A DNA stretch of 64,000 nt, taken from contig CM040448.1 in assembly GCA_022749755.1 (NCBI GenBank), forward strand, positions 8,678,481 to 8,742,480. Direction: 5' to 3'. Made by a program: the position numbers and the translations under genes. Source of the stretch: Azadirachta indica (taxonomy: Eukaryota; Streptophyta; Magnoliopsida; Sapindales; Meliaceae). Below, piece by piece: positions 60,593-64,000 of the stretch. Each line of letters opens with the position of its first letter. Position 1 is the first letter of the stretch. The notes under the pieces were generated by a model that was not told the DNA's origin, ran no database searches, and worked only from the letters and a program-made list of their open reading frames with translations.

Positions 60593-63060
60593 GATCTGGG
60601 ATGAGCAAGGGCAGGCAGCTCTTCAAAAGGCCATTGCATGGTTGCTCAGCTGTGGTCCTACTAGTTCCAAGACATTGAAAAATCTGGTTCTTGGCGGGAT
60701 CGGAAGCATTATAGTAATTAATGGGTCTAAAGTTGAAGTGGGTGACCTTGGAAATAATTTTATGACATTTTTCTCCATTCATTTGATTTATTTTGTAACT
60801 TGTTTTATGGGTCTGTGCATTTTTTTAAGAGCTCAATGATGCTGTTAAAGCCAACTTTGTTGAAGAGTATCCAGAGGTACTAATTGAAGCGAACCCTTCA
60901 TTCTTTTCTCAGTTTACATTGGCAGTGGCCACCCGGTATAAATTTTTGGTGCCATTTTTAGATATTTTCTTTTAGGACTATTTTGAGATTTCATTGTTAA
61001 AGTAGCTTTATTTCTAATGAATTTTTTATTTCTAGGCTATTGTCAATTCTTTTTTTAGGCTTCCGTCATAGGTGTAGCCTTTTTCTTTTTCTTTTGTATC
61101 CAATGCTAACTCTTGAAGTTGAAGGATCTACTGGTTCAACCTTTTTTATAATTTTGTTCTTTTTTAAAAATATTTAATTTGAAATCATGAGGTCTTATAT
61201 TTCATTGGATTATTAGGTATAATCTTATTAGCATTGGGTTTATTGTGCTTCCACTTAGAATCAATAGTTTTCCTTTTTTTTTTTTTTTTGGTTAAACTTA
61301 TGGTTTAAAAGTATCAAATAAGATGCTTCATATATGTGGGCTGTTGTTTAATAGGTCATTCTCGTTATTGCTCTTAAATGCCTTTGACATATTTCTCTAC
61401 TTTTTGTCTTTTTAATATTATAAAACATGTAAAGTTATATAACAATTAATATATCTTAACCGCAAGATCAATAATTTTTTTTATATAATTTTTTACATCA
61501 AATATAAACCGTTGAATTTAAATACATAAGCATATTTAATGGTTAAGATTATAATTGACTATGTAATTAATGTCTGATTAATACATTCATAATTAATGTA
61601 TATGTTATATGCAATCTCAACAGTTGGATATACGTAGATTTAACAGCGTATATTTGATGTAAAAAATTATATAAAAATAAGGGAGCCTTGATCGTGTCCT
61701 CTTAATTAATATGTAGATATAAATAATATAAATTATTAAATAAATGGTAGGATCAGCAGTCCTTTTATTTTTACATAAAATCTTACATTAATTATAAACT
61801 GTTAAATATCGGTATATCCAACAGTTGAGATTGCATCTAACATATCTATTAATTATTAATGCATTAATTATGCATTAATTACATGATCAGGTATAATCTC
61901 AATCATTGGATGTGTTGATATCCAATAGCTTATAATTAATATAAGATTTTATATAAAATAAAGATGCCGTTGATTCTATCCCATTAAATATATGATACAA
62001 TAAAAAAGTCAATAGTTACCACTGGTTTTTTCTTTTTTTAAATCGTCTAATCATTCATTAATACTATATAACATGAATATATATTATACCTTAGATTACT
62101 AATACCTAAGATCACTTGTACATAATTCACTTGTATAGTAATATCTTTATTCTCTTTAATCCCAAGATGTTGATGTATTTTTCTTGACTTCACTTTCAGC
62201 TGGTGGAAGAAAAAATGATAAAACTTGATAGAATCAGTAGAGAGGCAAATGTTATGTTGATTTTTCTTGTTCCTATGGCCTCACTGGGTTCATTCGAATC
62301 AGTGTGAAGGTAAGCTATTGGCTCAAATTCTTCTTTACTATTGCTGCATTTTAAAAATTGAGGATTATACTAAATTTACTTAACTGTCTTCACAAACTCG
62401 TACATATGGTTTACCTGTTGGGGTTCATTTATCAATATAATAGTCTAACATAGATCACTGATTGTTAGATTGAATTAATTATCTCACATGTCTTACTAAT
62501 TTAATATCAGAACAATTTAATATTTTTAATTATGCTTGACATTCCTATAGAAAACATACGGTAGATTTAGAAATTTTTGTGCACACATAAGGGTTATAAA
62601 ATTCTCTCTTTTTTTAAAAATTTTTTTCGATGTATGAACATACAATGATCAAGTGCAAACCTGATAATTTTCTGAACGACCTTCGATTAAGTAATCAGTG
62701 TCCTAAACTTAGGGAGTAAGTAATTTTATTTTTGTGTTTCTTTCTTTATTTGCTTAATTTGTGTTTCTTTTTTTAATGGTTGTAATAGGTTATTGGCCTT
62801 TTTAAATTGAGATGTAATTTTTGACCTTTCTTACATCAATTCAAACTCTCACCGCTATATCCTCTTCCTCTATAAATATAAATGTGAAGCTCATAGCATA
62901 TAGATTATGCTATTACTCTTATTAAGCTCATCATTGTTTTCTTTCAATAGGTTTACAGAAACATTTGATTTGGATATATGCTAGATCTATTGCCCACAAG
63001 CACGCACCATATGATATCATTCTTATTAAGGTGACTGAAGAATAGGCCACAAGCCATGAG
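60593..63060 (+). pseudogene. AXR1: AXR1-like (NEDD8-activating enzyme E1 subunit) gene fragment, exons with introns
   Basis: Five exon blocks match the E1 subunit that, with ECR1, activates NEDD8/RUB for cullin modification. 60593-60761: IWDEQGQAALQKAI...LLSCGPTSSKTLKNLVLGGIG, GSKVEVGDLGNNFM, the adenylation-fold start. About 60830-60935: ELNDAVKANFVEEYPE, IEANPSFFSQFTLAVAT. 62200-62309: LVEEKMIKLDRISREANVML, then a frameshift into SYGLTGFIRISVK. 62636-62715: EHTMIKCKPDNFLNDLRLSN. 62951-63060: EFTETFDLDI, a stop, a shift, then IAHKHAPYDIILIKVTEE. The exon between the first two (VDxxSxGQSKAKS in the family) is missing, as are the first exon and everything after. Introns remain. It is non-functional. 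Confidence 0.88.
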
Positions 63061-63848
63061 GTAGTCTTTCATCAACCAAAGCAAAAAAAGGGGAGTTCAA
63101 GGTTTACATGTTTCCTAACTATATTTTAGTTTTTTACTGCTGTTTATTAATGTGATTTAGTTTGAGTCTCGCACATCTTAAAAGTTTCTTAAGTCTAAGA
63201 TGATTGCAATCGATCAAGACAACTATAAAGAAGCTATTTGGATTTGGATGTTGTTGATGTATTTAGATTTGGGATATTCTAGATTCAGATCTTGTGGATT
63301 GGGATGTTAAAATGTTGGATTGTATGTATAATTATGATTAGTATTTATAATAATATTATTGTAATTTTTTTTATAATTTATTGGGCTTTATTTTATTTAT
63401 ATTGGTAAATAATAATTCTTAATGAAAATTGATAAAATCATGAAAAAATGATGAGAAATAATAGTAAAAAATTGAAACAAATGAAAAAGAAAAATTAAAA
63501 ATTAAAATTAAAAAAAAAAATAAAAAAACGAATAAAAAGTAGTACAAACAGAAAAATCCAAAATTTGAATGCAAAAAAAAAAAAAAAAACTGGGCATTTT
63601 CTTGATAATATTGTATCAAGAATTCTTAATAAATATGTGACATAAACAAAATTTATCATCAATTTGTGATAATTATATGTCACAAAGTTGTGACAGATAG
63701 AGCTTTCATTATAAAATAATTAAGGTGCGAATTTTATTAATGGTTAATTAGTGGACTTTTTTTAATAAAAATTACTGTCACAAAGTATATTTCTTGATAA
63801 ATAATATCTTATTTATAAAAAAAGACTCTTTTTATGGTAATAGTTGTA
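63061..63848. other. Right part of the 4.2-kb insertion
   Basis: AT-rich, with poly-A runs at 63505-63520 and 63575-63590, and short inverted motifs around 63600-63800 (TATCAAGAA/TTCTTGATA, TGTCACAAAG/CTTTGTGACA). No gene is seen. Confidence 0.4.
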
Positions 63849-64000
63849 TAAATTATGCTAAAATTACACTTGTCTCGACTCTTATTTTTAAAAGTTTGTT
63901 TGATATATTTTTTCATGTAAAGATTTTTTGAAATAAAGTTTTTTAATAAAATTTTATTAATTGTTTGATTAAGAAAATTATATAATATTTTAATAAAAAA
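63849..64000 (+). repeat. Continuation of the cluster repeat, cut by the window edge
   Basis: It matches 42600-42760 and 55165-55330 (TTTGTTTGATATATTTTTTCATGTAAAGATTTTT, AAATTATATAATATTTTAATA). It is the second half of the repeat interrupted at 59590. Confidence 0.75.

Larger units (their letters stand above)
59592..63848 (+). mobile_element. 4.2-kb insertion carrying host-gene exons (class unresolved)
   Basis: The cluster repeat stops at about 59590 and resumes at about 63850 (TTATGCTAAAATTACACTTGTCTCGACTC, as in 42603-42635). The block between is therefore inserted. Its left end has ACCGGCATTTCTTGACAG and near the right end are CTGGGCATTTTCTTGATA and two GTGACAG motifs (63690-63695 and, inverted, near 63775). 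Clean terminal repeats and a target duplication could not be fixed. It contains part of an AXR1-like gene with introns, so the capture was from genomic DNA and not from mRNA. Confidence 0.6.

Noticed and set aside
1..64000. CRISPR arrays, bacterial operons, origins, tRNA and rRNA genes
   Set aside because: The 44-bp and 258-bp repeats are plant-type tandem repeats without spacers; introns and plant gene families show nuclear eukaryotic DNA; no cloverleaf or rRNA sequence was seen.

Overview
This is nuclear DNA of a flowering plant, most likely a eudicot; the species cannot be named from sequence alone. It is very AT-rich. Its host genes are split by GT-AG introns and have plant homologues: a RhoGAP protein of the At5g61530 type, a BDA1-like ankyrin protein, F-box proteins, and relics of AXR1 and XRN genes. 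Much of the rest is layered transposon debris.

Layout. 1-17.2 kb: broken Ty1/copia elements, one split by a 5-kb Mutator-like element (MULE) with a 9-bp target duplication. This stretch also holds a 2-kb copy of sequence found again at 15.4-17.4 kb, which carries the last exon of the RhoGAP gene. 17.2-22.1 kb: the RhoGAP-family gene, nine coding exons on the minus strand, intact (378 aa). 25.2-28.6 kb: a tRNA-derived SINE-like element and two head-to-head F-box pseudogenes. 29.1-30.5 kb: a four-exon minus-strand gene for a 308-aa three-helix membrane protein whose family I do not recognise; only its last helices resemble PGG-domain proteins. 30.9-37.0 kb: a 6.1-kb insertion made of two 2.2-kb inverted arms, each built on ~258-bp tandem repeats, plus a second sequence present once in each orientation. 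38-41 kb: LTR and MULE fragments. 41-45 kb: a duplicated ~0.7-kb repeat, a perfect 31-bp hairpin and an intact three-exon ankyrin/transmembrane gene (453 aa). 45-64 kb: further copies of the same gene-cluster units, broken by a 264-bp MITE, an LTR retroelement, Ty3/gypsy-type LTRs, an XRN exon fragment and a 4.2-kb insertion carrying five exons of an AXR1-like gene.

The ankyrin gene and the unrecognised membrane-protein gene seem to be the founding members of a locally duplicated cluster. The unit appears to be: membrane-protein gene on the minus strand, its upstream region, the 0.7-kb repeat, a second upstream region, ankyrin gene on the plus strand. Three partial copies of the unit can be followed between 29 and 64 kb, each interrupted by different elements. 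Uninterrupted copies give natural empty sites that define several insertions to within a few bases. I see two intact ankyrin/PGG-type genes, one intact RhoGAP-family gene, and otherwise pseudogenes and mobile DNA. All calls are by eye; no alignment or database search was run.
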